Assembly (NCBI RefSeq): GCF_018613795.1
Contig: NZ_JAGGPN010000001.1
Coordinates: forward strand, 1-64,000
DNA from: Arthrobacter sp. ISL-65
GTDB taxonomy: Bacteria > Actinomycetota > Actinomycetes > Actinomycetales > Micrococcaceae
Length of the DNA: 64,000 nt
Direction: 5' to 3'
Made by a program: the position numbers and the translations under genes. Under the pieces are notes generated by a model. The model saw only the letters and a program-made list of their open reading frames with translations. It was not told the DNA's origin and made no database searches. Numbering within the stretch: the stretch's first letter is position 1; every line of letters starts with the position of its first letter. Positions 7,503 through 16,340 of the stretch are shown here, piece after piece.

Positions 7503-9869
7503 TCAATGCTTTGCTTGTGGGTGAATCTCGTGGACCGTGCTTTTGTCCATGACGCGGTTCCCTTTCGGGCATTGTGTACACCCCTGGGTTTTTCTCCGGA
7601 CCGGCACGTTTTCATATTTTTCGTGGCCATGGCTGCAGAGCCACCACCACTTTCTGTCATCTCCTGGGAAGATCACTGACGGAGTGAGCGGTGCGTTTTT
7701 TGTTGGGTGCCATTCTGTCGCCAGAAGGGGAAAACGTGTTTGAAAATCGTTGTCGCCAGGCAGCAGTCTTTTGTTCGAGCAGTAGGGACAACCATAGCCA
7801 CGGTCCCGATGCCCGACCCGGTATTGGATAGTTTGCTCGTATGCGTGCCCTTTGGGGCAGGACCACCAGACCTTCCGGCGCGATCCGGGACCGACGTCTT
7901 GGGGACTCAGGCCGCCATTCCGGATCCCGTCCCATTCGGCTGCTATGTCCGGCGCCTTGGTTTCCAGGTCATTGAAACCAGGCATGACCCGGACATGTCC
8001 GCAGAAGGGACACCCTTGGCCGCGGACCCGCATTTTAAGGGTGGCGCGGTAGATGTGGTGGAGCGGGCATTCCCACCAGATCTGACGGCCAGCACCCGCC
8101 ACAACATCCCGTGGAGTTATGGTCCCGTTCAAATATGGGTGCCATTCTTTCGCAAGATCCGGGTGCGTCGTGGCCAAATCATTGTCTCCCGGAAGAACCT
8201 TCTTGTTCGAACAATATGGACAGCCGTTGCCTGCTCTACGTGCCCGTACCGTTGCTGGGAACGTATGGCCCCGCTTGCACAGCCACCAAGCGGTGTAGAC
8301 CGATCGTGGGAATATCATGGACGGTGTGCGGCTCCCGTTCAGCGTCGGATGCCATTCCCTTGCGAGGACGGGGTCCACGCTGGCAAGGCTTGTTTCGTCA
8401 GGGATTACCCAGCGATGGGAACAATATGGGCACTTCCCGCCGGAAGATCGATACCTCAGCGATTCCCTGTATTCGTGACCCACCGGGCATCGCCACCAAT
8501 ATTTTGATCGTCCGGAGGCAAAGATCTCCGAGGGTTGGATAGTCCCGTTACGGTTCGGGTGCCATTCCGCCGCCAATGCCGGGTGTGTTTCAGCGAGACT
8601 GTTATACCCCGCCAAGACGCGCGAATTTGAGCAGTACGGGCATCCTGTCCAACCGTGCCGCAAGGCAATGGCCATGTGTTTCGGGAACTTGGCATGCCGG
8701 TGGCCGTTAACGCAGATGTATCTGACACGGGTGTTCGAGGAAGCGCGTATGTCTTCCCGGGCAATCGAGAACGGCCCCCAGTCGTACAGCCGGAGAGTGA
8801 AATCAGTCCAGCGATCTAGGTCGCATGTCGTGAGTTGGTCGAGGAACCTGCTGAAGGGCTCTAGCGGGCGAACCACTTCGTTGATGATGACCGCGGAAAT
8901 GACAGGCGTTGGAAGTGCGTGCTGATCGGTGCCTGTCTGGCCGGGATTTTCCCCGAATTGTTCGCGGACGGTCAGGAAGGCCGGGCGGAGGAGTTGCCAC
9001 AGCCGGTCGGTCACAATCTCCGGATTCGGCTGGACGAAAGCGCTGACTGTGCTCTCCAGTTGGCCGTAAGCCCACGCGAAGGTATGCCTTGGGTCAAGAA
9101 TCGCTTTCAGGCACGACGGTGCCAGAACGGCGCTTGCGACGGCCATCATGGGAGCGTAGATCGCTGCGTCGCGCTGTTCCGGGCTTTCATAAAGGCGTCC
9201 TGCTGTATCTGACCATCGCCGAAATATTGCGCGGAGCTCCACAAAGCGCAGCGCATCCAGTGCCCCTGTTTTCCGGAGCTGCAGGAACATTCGATCTGCT
9301 CGGAGCGAGTCGACGGTTGCGGGAACCTGCGTGTTGGGCGTGGTCCCGGGACCGACCCACAGCAGGTGCCGGGGACAGACGTTGGCCTCCATATTCGGGT
9401 ACTGCTCGACCGTTGCGCCTCGGGCGCACATCCTGCACATAAAGCGTTGATCGATGCCGGCAATGCAGCGGGGACACATCGACCCGTCCGGATGCTTCGG
9501 AAGATGGGCCTGGCCCCGTTCGAATGCCCCAGGCCCAAGACCTCCTTTGGTCCGCGCGATGCGGGCTACCTGGCCCTCCGGACCGTCATCCGGGAATAGC
9601 ATGTGCGCCTGCGAGATCCAGGCCTTGAGGCTTGCTGCCGGTAGGTGGTTTGCCGTCATGAGGCGGCGGAGGTAGCTGCCGGGCGTTTCGAGGTGACGGA
9701 GGCGGACCCTTAGTGGCACTGGTCGGTCAAAGTCTCTATGAGCGGCAGCCATCACTATCCGTCGGGCCATATCTTGCGCCGATGTGGAATTCGAATCTGT
9801 GCGGGGATACGGTTCGTCTTCCCCCTGGCGTGGCTCCTCGTTGCCCGGACCCCGGTTTTGCTGTGTCAT
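7503..9869 (-). CDS. tniQ: TniQ-type transposition protein with five zinc-ribbon repeats (copy 2)
   Basis: The 788-residue protein from ATG 9869 is a paralogue of the product at 10331-12199; both begin MTQQN. Residues about 50-340 form the TniQ/TnsD-like domain: PLRVRLRHLETPGSYLRRLM, then a Cys/His cluster MCPRCIAGIDQRFMCRMC and NVCPRHLLWVGPG. TniQ/TnsD proteins choose the insertion site and recruit TnsC. From about residue 385 comes half a zinc ribbon (YICVNGHRH...CPYC) and then five full units of about 70 residues, each N(D/S)LA.T.P.LA.EWHP..NG..P, then WW.C..GH, then CPYC. These look like DUF4379 treble-clef ribbons. The longer frame to 9899 is not preferred, because the bases before 9869 are the 3' end of a lost tniB. 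Confidence 0.85.
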   Translation of the reverse strand: MTQQNRGPGNEEPRQGEDEPYPRTDSNSTSAQDMARRIVMAAAHRDFDRPVPLRVRLRHLETPGSYLRRLMTANHLPAASLKAWISQAHMLFPDDGPEGQVARIARTKGGLGPGAFERGQAHLPKHPDGSMCPRCIAGIDQRFMCRMCARGATVEQYPNMEANVCPRHLLWVGPGTTPNTQVPATVDSLRADRMFLQLRKTGALDALRFVELRAIFRRWSDTAGRLYESPEQRDAAIYAPMMAVASAVLAPSCLKAILDPRHTFAWAYGQLESTVSAFVQPNPEIVTDRLWQLLRPAFLTVREQFGENPGQTGTDQHALPTPVISAVIINEVVRPLEPFSRFLDQLTTCDLDRWTDFTLRLYDWGPFSIAREDIRASSNTRVRYICVNGHRHAKFPKHMAIALRHGWTGCPYCSNSRVLAGYNSLAETHPALAAEWHPNRNGTIQPSEIFASGRSKYWWRCPVGHEYRESLRYRSSGGKCPYCSHRWVIPDETSLASVDPVLAREWHPTLNGSRTPSMIFPRSVYTAWWLCKRGHTFPATVRARRAGNGCPYCSNKKVLPGDNDLATTHPDLAKEWHPYLNGTITPRDVVAGAGRQIWWECPLHHIYRATLKMRVRGQGCPFCGHVRVMPGFNDLETKAPDIAAEWDGIRNGGLSPQDVGPGSRRKVWWSCPKGHAYEQTIQYRVGHRDRGYGCPYCSNKRLLPGDNDFQTRFPLLATEWHPTKNAPLTPSVIFPGDDRKWWWLCSHGHEKYENVPVRRKTQGCTQCPKGNRVMDKSTVHEIHPQAKH

Positions 9870-10056
9870 GGACCGCCTCGAAAATCTGTTGCCGGTCAAG
9901 GGAAATGACGAATAGGACCGGGACCCGGCTCAGCCGGTCCAGATCAGGCGTCCCGGCGATACCGGTCAGGGGCGCAACGCATCATCGCCTTGGCTTCCGG
10001 GGGCTACCCGCGCCTGAATCCTTGAAATAATCAGGCCGCAACGGCTGTCGATGTCA
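9870..10056 (-). pseudogene. Remnant of a second tniB with internal deletion
   Basis: Bases 9870-9902 resemble the last 33 bases of the intact tniB (12199-12232). Bases 9917-10043 align along their length with 12830-12960 of tniB, the part coding the Walker A region and the helix after it, with scattered substitutions and small gaps. The roughly 600 bases in between are missing. So a tniB copy once stood immediately upstream of tniQ copy 2, in the same order as the intact tniB-tniQ pair. It cannot make an ATPase now. Confidence 0.8.
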
Positions 10057-10131
10057 GGGACCGGCCACGACAGCGCTGTCAGTACCTCTCACGCAGCCGG
10101 CGAGTCCTTAACCCCGCTGACTGCCCACCGT

Positions 10132-10326
10132 TCAGCGAAGAATCTTCCAAAATTCGCGCCGTTCAGCTTCCTCCCTCCGCCTGTTGCGGCTGAGTTGGAT
10201 GCACCACCAGATCTCAGCAATAAGCAGAACTCCATAGGGACCAACAGCGGCAAGGATTTGCCACCACTCGGCAGGAGCAGTGTGAATGACGATATGAACA
10301 GGGCCGGGCGGCAACGACGCAACCAC
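10132..10326 (-). CDS. Small single-span membrane protein in the transposition operon
   Basis: From GTG 10326, 4 bases after the tniQ stop, a 64-residue frame reads VVASLPPGPVHIVIHTAPAE, then a membrane span WWQILAAVGPYGVLLIAEIWW, then a basic tail CIQLSRNRRREEAERREFW. GCAGGTGA upstream can serve as the ribosome site. Position and orientation suggest cotranscription with tniQ copy 1. No family is recognised, and it is not a known Tn7-type gene. It could be a chance frame, but its composition is protein-like. Confidence 0.5.
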   Translation of the reverse strand: MVASLPPGPVHIVIHTAPAEWWQILAAVGPYGVLLIAEIWWCIQLSRNRRREEAERREFWKILR

Positions 10327-10330
10327 TATT

Positions 10331-12199
10331 TCACCTGCCCTTCAGGCGCGGGCGACTCTCGGAGCATACCGGGCAGCCTGAACCCGCGACGCGCTTGTTG
10401 ATGGCAGCCTGGAACGAGTGGCCCTCGAGGCACAGCCACCAGACCTTGCGCGGCGACCCCGCTCCGACATCGGTCGGCTGAAGACCCGGGTTTGCCTGGT
10501 AGTCCCATTGCGCGGCCACGCTGGGTGCGAGGGTGGCAAGGTCGTTGTGTCCGGGCCAAACTTTGAGGTTGGCGCAGTAGGGGCATCCGGTCCGTTTACG
10601 GGAGCCGATCCTGGCGAGGTAGGAGTGGTCGTCTGGGCAAAGCCACCAGGCTTTCCTGCCGGATCCTTCAGAGACCATGCCAGGTGTTAGATCGCCGTTG
10701 AGTTCTGCTACCCATTCTGATGCCAACTGGGGATTTGTTACATCCAGGGTGGTAACAGCGGGAGTCGGCAGTCGTCCGGAACAGTAGGGGCAGTTTCGCC
10801 GGCCGGGGCGTGAAAGGTTGTTAGGCGTTTCCAGGTAAGTGTGGCCTTCCGGGCAGAACCACCAGTATTGCCTGGAGTTGCTGCCGGCAATAATGTCCGA
10901 GGGGATTACGGGGGCGTTCAAGGTGGGGTGCCATTCGGTCGCGAGTGATGGGTTTGTCTCCGCCAGAGTGTTGTACCCGGCTAGGGGCAGGGCCTTGGTA
11001 CAGTAGGGGCATCCTGCCCGGTTCTGTTTCATGGCGAAAGCCATGGTGTTCGGCGCCTTCTGGTGACGGTGGCCACGGGCGCATATGTAGTTCGCTGAGG
11101 CCGAGCTTTCCTTGGGGACGTTCTCGTGTGTGACGGGCAGCGGACCATAGTCATAGAGGCGTTGATTCATGTCGCGCCAGCGATCGGCGTCGCAGGTTTT
11201 CAGCTGGTCCAGGTAACGGCTGAACGGTTCGAGGGGCCGGATGATCTGGGTCATGACCGTATCAGGGAAATCGGGGATGGGCAGTGAATGCCTATCGGTT
11301 GACTGCCGGGCAGCACCACTCTCGATCCATTCCCTCAAGGAGAGGAAAGCTGGCCGCAGCAGCAGCCAGAACCCGTCGGTGAGGACCTCGACGTTGTCGG
11401 CATACCCCGACAGTATGGTGTGGAGGAGGTTGTACGCTGACGCGTAGGTTGCACGGGGATCAAGGATTCTTTTCAGCCCAGCCGGCTGCAGAATCGCGGC
11501 CGTCGCCGCCATCATGACTGGGTAAAGTTGCGGTTCCTGTTCTTCGAACGTTCGGCTCTCCCCGCGATTCGAGGCGGTCCACCGTCGGAAAATCGCACGG
11601 ACTTCCATGTAGCGCAGGGCATCCAGGGCTTTCCGGTTTCTCAGCCTTCGAAAGATCACGTCCGCCCGCACTGCATCCGGCCCGGCCTTCACCTGGGTGG
11701 CCGGGGTAGTCCCCGGGCCGACCCACAGATGGTGCCGCCGACAGACATTTCCCTTCAAGTGCGGGTACTGTTCAACGCTCCGCCCGCCGGAGCAAAGTCT
11801 GCACATGTACCTGTGGTTGATGCCCACGAAGCAGCGGCGGCACTGAGTGCCGTCATCGTGCTTCGGCATCATGGTTCGCGCCTGCAGAAAGGCCTTCGGG
11901 TTGAGGCAGCCCTTTACTCGCGCGATCAGTTCCGGGATCTCTTCTGTGGCCGTTCCTGGGTTCGTCATTCTTGCCTGCCGTATGAGCACTGGCTGCATGT
12001 CTGCGGGGAGGTGATTGGCGGCAAGGAGGGCATGGAGGTAGCTCGCCGGCGTCTCGAGGGCGAGCAAACGGGGTCTCATCGGAAATGACCGCTGAAATTC
12101 GCGCACGGCCATCAGTTCAGATTCCTGGGATCGCGTCTCGCGGGTTTTTTGGGGCCGGTTTGCCCCACCGGAGCCCGGCACCGGATTTTGCTGTGTCAC
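10331..12199 (-). CDS. tniQ: TniQ-type transposition protein with three zinc-ribbon repeats (copy 1)
   Basis: The 622-residue protein starts at GTG 12199, overlapping the tniB stop by 4 bases (GTGA). Residues about 35-345 are the TniQ domain (PMRPRLLALETPASYLHALL, with a Cys/His cluster TQCRRCFVGINHRYMCRLC and NVCRRHHLWVGPG). A half ribbon (371-404: YICARGHRH...GCPYC) and three full ribbons follow at about 409-473, 483-543 and 551-612, each with WW.C...H and CP.C. TniQ/TnsD proteins are target selectors that pass the site to the TnsC/TniB ATPase. Ordinary TniQ proteins are 300-500 residues; the extra C-terminal ribbon array is the unusual part and may bind DNA or RNA at the target. All zinc ligands of the three units appear present. 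Confidence 0.87.
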   Translation of the reverse strand: MTQQNPVPGSGGANRPQKTRETRSQESELMAVREFQRSFPMRPRLLALETPASYLHALLAANHLPADMQPVLIRQARMTNPGTATEEIPELIARVKGCLNPKAFLQARTMMPKHDDGTQCRRCFVGINHRYMCRLCSGGRSVEQYPHLKGNVCRRHHLWVGPGTTPATQVKAGPDAVRADVIFRRLRNRKALDALRYMEVRAIFRRWTASNRGESRTFEEQEPQLYPVMMAATAAILQPAGLKRILDPRATYASAYNLLHTILSGYADNVEVLTDGFWLLLRPAFLSLREWIESGAARQSTDRHSLPIPDFPDTVMTQIIRPLEPFSRYLDQLKTCDADRWRDMNQRLYDYGPLPVTHENVPKESSASANYICARGHRHQKAPNTMAFAMKQNRAGCPYCTKALPLAGYNTLAETNPSLATEWHPTLNAPVIPSDIIAGSNSRQYWWFCPEGHTYLETPNNLSRPGRRNCPYCSGRLPTPAVTTLDVTNPQLASEWVAELNGDLTPGMVSEGSGRKAWWLCPDDHSYLARIGSRKRTGCPYCANLKVWPGHNDLATLAPSVAAQWDYQANPGLQPTDVGAGSPRKVWWLCLEGHSFQAAINKRVAGSGCPVCSESRPRLKGR

Positions 12200-13221
12200 A
12201 GACTGCCTCCAAATTCTGTTGCGAGGTCAAGGGAGATGCCGTCGAGGGCCTCCCTGGTAATCCGTTCGTTCTCGGGTGCGCTGCCCGTGAAGATGAGTAC
12301 CTGGGCGGCTCCAAACAGCAGGTGGGCCAGTGACCCTATCGATCCCTTGGTGCGTTCATGAAGGTACTTTGCCGAGTGGGCGAGGTCGCCAGGTTCATGA
12401 CTGATCAACCCCAGACGCTCTTCAAAGAGCCCGACAATAAGATCCCAGAGATTTCTTTCGGCCTCATTGGCGATCCCATAGTTGGCCAGCTGTTCCAAGC
12501 TGAAGCGTCCTGCCACTTGTCGTCCGCGATCATCGGCCAGGTAGGGGCCCGCATGGATGTTGATGCCGACGTAGACAAACGTTGCGGGAATTCTGTTGGA
12601 AAGGCTCTTCAGAACATCCACACTTTCGCTATTCCCGGGGTTTGTTCGTTTCAGATTGTGGAGCTCATCGACTACGACCAGCTTGGTGCCGGCTTCTATC
12701 AGGCCCGCGGAGACGAGGTGCAGCAGGTACTCGAGCGTGTCCCGGGGCAGAACAGGGAGGCCCAGGAAGCGGGCGAACTGGATCGCCAGAGCCTTCCCCG
12801 TCGAACCGGGCGGCACTTCGACGTAAACCACCGGGACCCGGCCCAGCCGGTCCAGATCAGGATGGTCCCGCCGATAGCGGGCATAGACGTACCGCATGGC
12901 GGCTTTGGCCGCGGTGGTCTTGCCCGTGCCTGACTCCCCTGAAATCATCAGGCCGCAGCGCCCTGAACTGCGTGGGCCGTTCAAGAGAATGAGGTGGACG
13001 ACTTTGAGGATGACCGACCTGACTTGCGGTGTTCTGATGATCAGATCAGATCCAAGGTGGGCGATCCGCCTGGCGTTCAGTTCCTCGCGTGCCTGGGGTG
13101 ACATTGTGTTGTAGCTGCCGATGTCGGGAACCTCGACGGGCTCGTCAGTGCCCTTGAGGAACGTGGTGAGTCCTTCCAGATGGGTTAATGGCTCCAGGAC
13201 TTGGTCGGTGAACAGTTTCAT
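12196..13221 (-). CDS. tniB: TnsC/TniB-type transposition AAA+ ATPase
   Basis: The 341-residue protein has Walker A GESGTGKTT at residues 95-103 and Walker B LVVVDELHN around 181-189, in the TniB/TnsC layout. An N-terminal segment with SPQAREELNARRIAHLG precedes the P-loop, as in TniB. It is expected to polymerise on DNA with ATP and link the TniQ target selector to the transposase. Its ATG overlaps the tnsB stop by 4 bases (ATGA), and its TGA overlaps the tniQ start by 4, so translation is coupled. No defect is seen. A partial second copy lies at 9870-10056. Confidence 0.92.
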   Translation of the reverse strand: MKLFTDQVLEPLTHLEGLTTFLKGTDEPVEVPDIGSYNTMSPQAREELNARRIAHLGSDLIIRTPQVRSVILKVVHLILLNGPRSSGRCGLMISGESGTGKTTAAKAAMRYVYARYRRDHPDLDRLGRVPVVYVEVPPGSTGKALAIQFARFLGLPVLPRDTLEYLLHLVSAGLIEAGTKLVVVDELHNLKRTNPGNSESVDVLKSLSNRIPATFVYVGINIHAGPYLADDRGRQVAGRFSLEQLANYGIANEAERNLWDLIVGLFEERLGLISHEPGDLAHSAKYLHERTKGSIGSLAHLLFGAAQVLIFTGSAPENERITREALDGISLDLATEFGGSL

Positions 13222-15202
13222 ATCAGGTCCTTCTCAGGATCGAACCATTCCGGTGCAGGATAGCTGCCTTTTTGGTCCTTGGTTGCTTTTCCTCTCGTTG
13301 TCTTGGTTTGTTCCCGGGGTGCTGTGGTCCGCGGCTGGGGTATTGGCATACCTCTTCGTTCGTCTGTTCCGAGGGCGACTGCGCTTCGGGCAGCCATGTG
13401 TTCCATCCGGCGTTTTTCCGCTGTCGCGCGTGCGATGATCTGCATCGTCAGTTCGACGGCATCCTCATCCTGGAGCACGCCCATTTCCGCTGCGATGCGC
13501 CGGCTTTCGCTTCGCACGGCGGCACTGAAGGGCGCCGTCAAACCACCCGCTTTCGTCCAGTTGCATTCGATCCAGTGTCCGTTGCGCGGATCCTTGATCC
13601 ACACAGCGAAGGGGTCGTACGGATTGTAGTGAACCCGCCATTTGTTGTTGTGTGTCTCGGGCGACGGCTGCCCGCGGAACGGGTACAACTCGACGGAGTC
13701 GTAGGTTCTCCGCAGGCAAGTTATGCCATTGGGTTGGATGCAGAGGTCTTTGGAGGGCATGCTTTCGATGTAGTCGTCGGCTCCGAACGGGATGGGCACT
13801 GTCCCCGTTGCTTCGGCCATGGCGGCCATCACGGCTTGGGGTGAGATGCTTTCTGCGGGATGGACTGGGTCTGCCAGCCCTTTCCGACGCCACTTCGCCC
13901 AGCAAAGGTCCACCCAGTCCTCGAACACCTCATTCAATGTGAACACATCAAGCAAGTCCCCGTCCTTGGTGGAGCTTCCCTTGGTGGCCGTTGATCCGCC
14001 CGTGTACCCGGGCATGTACTGCGAGAACCCGGTTTTGACTGATTCGAAGGTGCGTTCCACCAGTGGCTTGTCGCTTCCCGTGTGGAGCGATGCCTGCGTG
14101 AGACTGATTCCATATTTTTCGCACATTGCCCTCAGGACACTCGACCGGTAGTCCCGCGCATTGTCGGTAACGATCCGTTGTGGAGGGAAGTACGGCCGCG
14201 CCGGGGCGGGAGATTCGTCGGATCGTATCCTGGCCGCAGGGTGCGTGGCACGAGGCAACGTGCCAGGGTCACCACGTGGTCGAAGCCCTTAGTGCCCCGC
14301 AAACGTATTGTGCTGGCGATGATCATTTCGGTATCCACGTCCACGATCACTGTCAGCAACGGTCGTACCCGCTCGCCTTTGTCATTGAGGACCTCAACGT
14401 CGATTACCGTTGTGTCCATTTGGCATTCCCGTCCCATCATGAAGCGGGTCCGTGGCTGAAACATACGGTTCGGAACGCTGGCCTTCGAACGCCGCGACGT
14501 GGCGTTGCGGAAAGTATCTTTTCCGCGTGTCATGATCCTGCAATAGCGCCACAGCGAAGTTGGCGGCGGAACTTTAACCCCTTCTCCGGGGTGCTTGAGT
14601 AGTAACTCCTGTTTGAGACGGAATCGGAGCCGGCCAACCGTCCCGGTCGATTCGTTCGTCTCGTGCCCAATGACAGTTGCCAGCGCTACCATCACCCGGG
14701 GGTCCACCCGTCCAAGGGGGTTATACAGACGAAATTGCCGACGGTCCAGGACACCAGCAATACCGACCGCGCTGTACGCGCGGAGCCGGCGTTTGATGGT
14801 TGAGGGTGAGCAGGGGATGCCCAGGATCTGCATCTCCCGGGATTTGTTAGCGATGCGGGTTGCGAGGCTGAGACCGGGATCGTATTCGGGGCGGGGAGAC
14901 CCGGGCTCTCCGTTGAGGCGCCTGCCTGTACTCAGCTCTTCGAGGTGGTCGGCCCACATCACAGCTTGCTTCCGTTTGTCTTTTCCTACCCGGTCCAAGT
15001 CCCTTGGTTGTGCTTTCGCCCAGCGGTCGCTGGGCCCGATCCACAGGCGTGCCATATCCAGCGGGTCGTACCAACTTTCCTCACCGGTGCCAAGATGACG
15101 GAGCAGTACATGTCCGTCCTTGAACTCCAGTACCAGGTATTCGGCGATCGTCTTTGCACCGTCTGTCAGCGTGACCTTCATTCCGATTTCGATCTGCCTC
15201 AT
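13218..15202 (-). pseudogene. tnsB: TnsB/TniA-type DDE transposase, split by a frameshift
   Basis: The first frame, 15202 to about 14210, holds the N-terminal DNA-binding part (HTH-like PSTIKRRLRAYSAVGIAGVL) and the start of the integrase fold with the first catalytic Asp in ECQMDTTVIDVEV. The second frame, about 14230 to 13218, continues ARPYFPPQRIVTDNARDYRS with the second Asp, then KPLVERTFESVKT with the catalytic Glu, and a Mu-transposase-like C-terminal barrel. Combined length is about 661 residues, normal for the family. The shift is -1 within a C/G-rich run near 14210-14230, where no classic A-rich slippery site is seen. Its start overlaps the tnsA stop (ATGA). As read, no single product has all three catalytic residues. 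Confidence 0.88.
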
Positions 15203-15996
15203 TCCAGAGCCTCGCTTTCAGACATTTCAACGGGAGCTTCACAGTGGAGGATGGTCGACCAGGTCAGCGGCTGTTCTTGGTCGAAGAGTACGAAACGGTG
15301 CCACATCAGGCTGTACAGGCTGTGGATCATGGCGGAGGCGTCCCCGGAGCCCACCCAGAGGCCGGTGTCTCTCAAGGAATGAGGTTCCTGAAGAAACGCC
15401 TGCAGGTTCAGTGTCACCTCGGGCGGCGGAAGATAGCGTCCGTGCCTGTACGCGGCAATCCACTCGAGGTTGTTACTCAATGTCTTACTCAAACCTGTGA
15501 AGAGGAGGTAGTCCCAGCCGATGCGATCACACAAGAACTCGGTCTTTCTGAACGTCTCCATGTCATCTTCTGTGGTTTCCTCCTCCGGATGTACGTCAAT
15601 GAGGAGTTGGCTGCCGGACTCGTAGACGGCGAAGAAGTCCGGGAAATGATGGGATCCATCGAGAAAGTGCAGGCACATGGGTTGCGAGGAAATGGCTCTG
15701 ATGGCGTACATGTGGTCCAGCCACATGAGCGCCAAGTATTCGGTCCACGACTCATAGCGCACCAGAGCACCTGTGCCGGCACACCAGTAGTAACCAGGAT
15801 GATTTGGCCGGCCAGGATAGTTCGCGCTCTCCCGGGCTGCCCGCGCCTTCTCCAAACCCAGAGCCGAGGCACGACTATCCGCAGCAGCGGTGCGGATCTT
15901 TCCTCCAGAGTCCACCCATGACAGGGCCTCAACCGCAAGAGAGATGGGGAGTTTGTCCAATCTGGGACGCCGCGACCCTGTCTTAATGGCGGTCAT
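15199..15996 (-). CDS. tnsA: TnsA-like transposon endonuclease subunit
   Basis: This is a 265-residue protein. The central part has the layout of TnsA-type restriction-fold nucleases: Glu in RYESWTEYLALMWLDH, Asp in HHFPDFFAVYESG, and LIDVHPEE where Tn7 TnsA has the Gln/x/Lys motif, followed by DMETFRKTEFLCDRIGWDY. Many actinobacterial TnsA-like proteins have VDVRP at this place, so loss of the Lys need not mean inactivity. TnsA cuts the 5' ends so that transposition is cut-and-paste rather than copy-in. It is the first gene of the operon and overlaps tnsB by 4 bases. The assignment rests on motif and context. Confidence 0.75.
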   Translation of the reverse strand: MTAIKTGSRRPRLDKLPISLAVEALSWVDSGGKIRTAAADSRASALGLEKARAARESANYPGRPNHPGYYWCAGTGALVRYESWTEYLALMWLDHMYAIRAISSQPMCLHFLDGSHHFPDFFAVYESGSQLLIDVHPEEETTEDDMETFRKTEFLCDRIGWDYLLFTGLSKTLSNNLEWIAAYRHGRYLPPPEVTLNLQAFLQEPHSLRDTGLWVGSGDASAMIHSLYSLMWHRFVLFDQEQPLTWSTILHCEAPVEMSESEALE

Positions 15997-16340
15997 TGGG
16001 CCCCCCGGTCTGGGCCGTCACCAGCGAGTGATCGTAAGCTACAACATGGCAGAAAAAGCGATGGTGCGGCCAAGTCCGCGTGACCACGATATAGGGGAAC
16101 AAACGGCCTGCAAAACGTATGATTTCGTTGACAATTTGCAAGCCACGTGTAACGAAAACCTTAAAACGAGGGTGGGATGAAGCTCGTCCCGTCAGGACGA
16201 GCCCAGCAAACTTGGCACCGAAGTCTGCCGCCCGCACCTTTCGTCACTTCCGCATTCGGCCGACTGAATCCCGGCCACATCTAATTATCCGCCCCTGTCT
16301 GTGCATGAGCAACGACGGAGCAATCCCGTAGTCTTGGGGC
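15997..16340. promoter_or_regulatory. AT-rich control region before tnsA, possible transposon end
   Basis: The stretch 16085-16175 is clearly richer in A and T than its surroundings. On the minus strand TTGCAA (16141-16136), a 16-base gap and TACGTT make a plausible promoter for tnsA. TGCAAA at 16109 and TGCAAG at 16137 each start similar words (TGCAA..ACGT), and TTTCGTT occurs in both orientations (16123-16129 on +, 16157-16151 on -). In Tn7-type elements the tnsA side carries repeated TnsB-binding sites, so this is where the right end should be. A matching left end was not found. Confidence 0.4.

Noticed and set aside
7503..9899. Homing endonuclease or Vsr-type nuclease reading of the zinc-ribbon proteins
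   Set aside because: DUF4379-like ribbons do occur with such nucleases, but no nuclease motif is present and the N-terminal half is TniQ-like in an operon with tnsABC.
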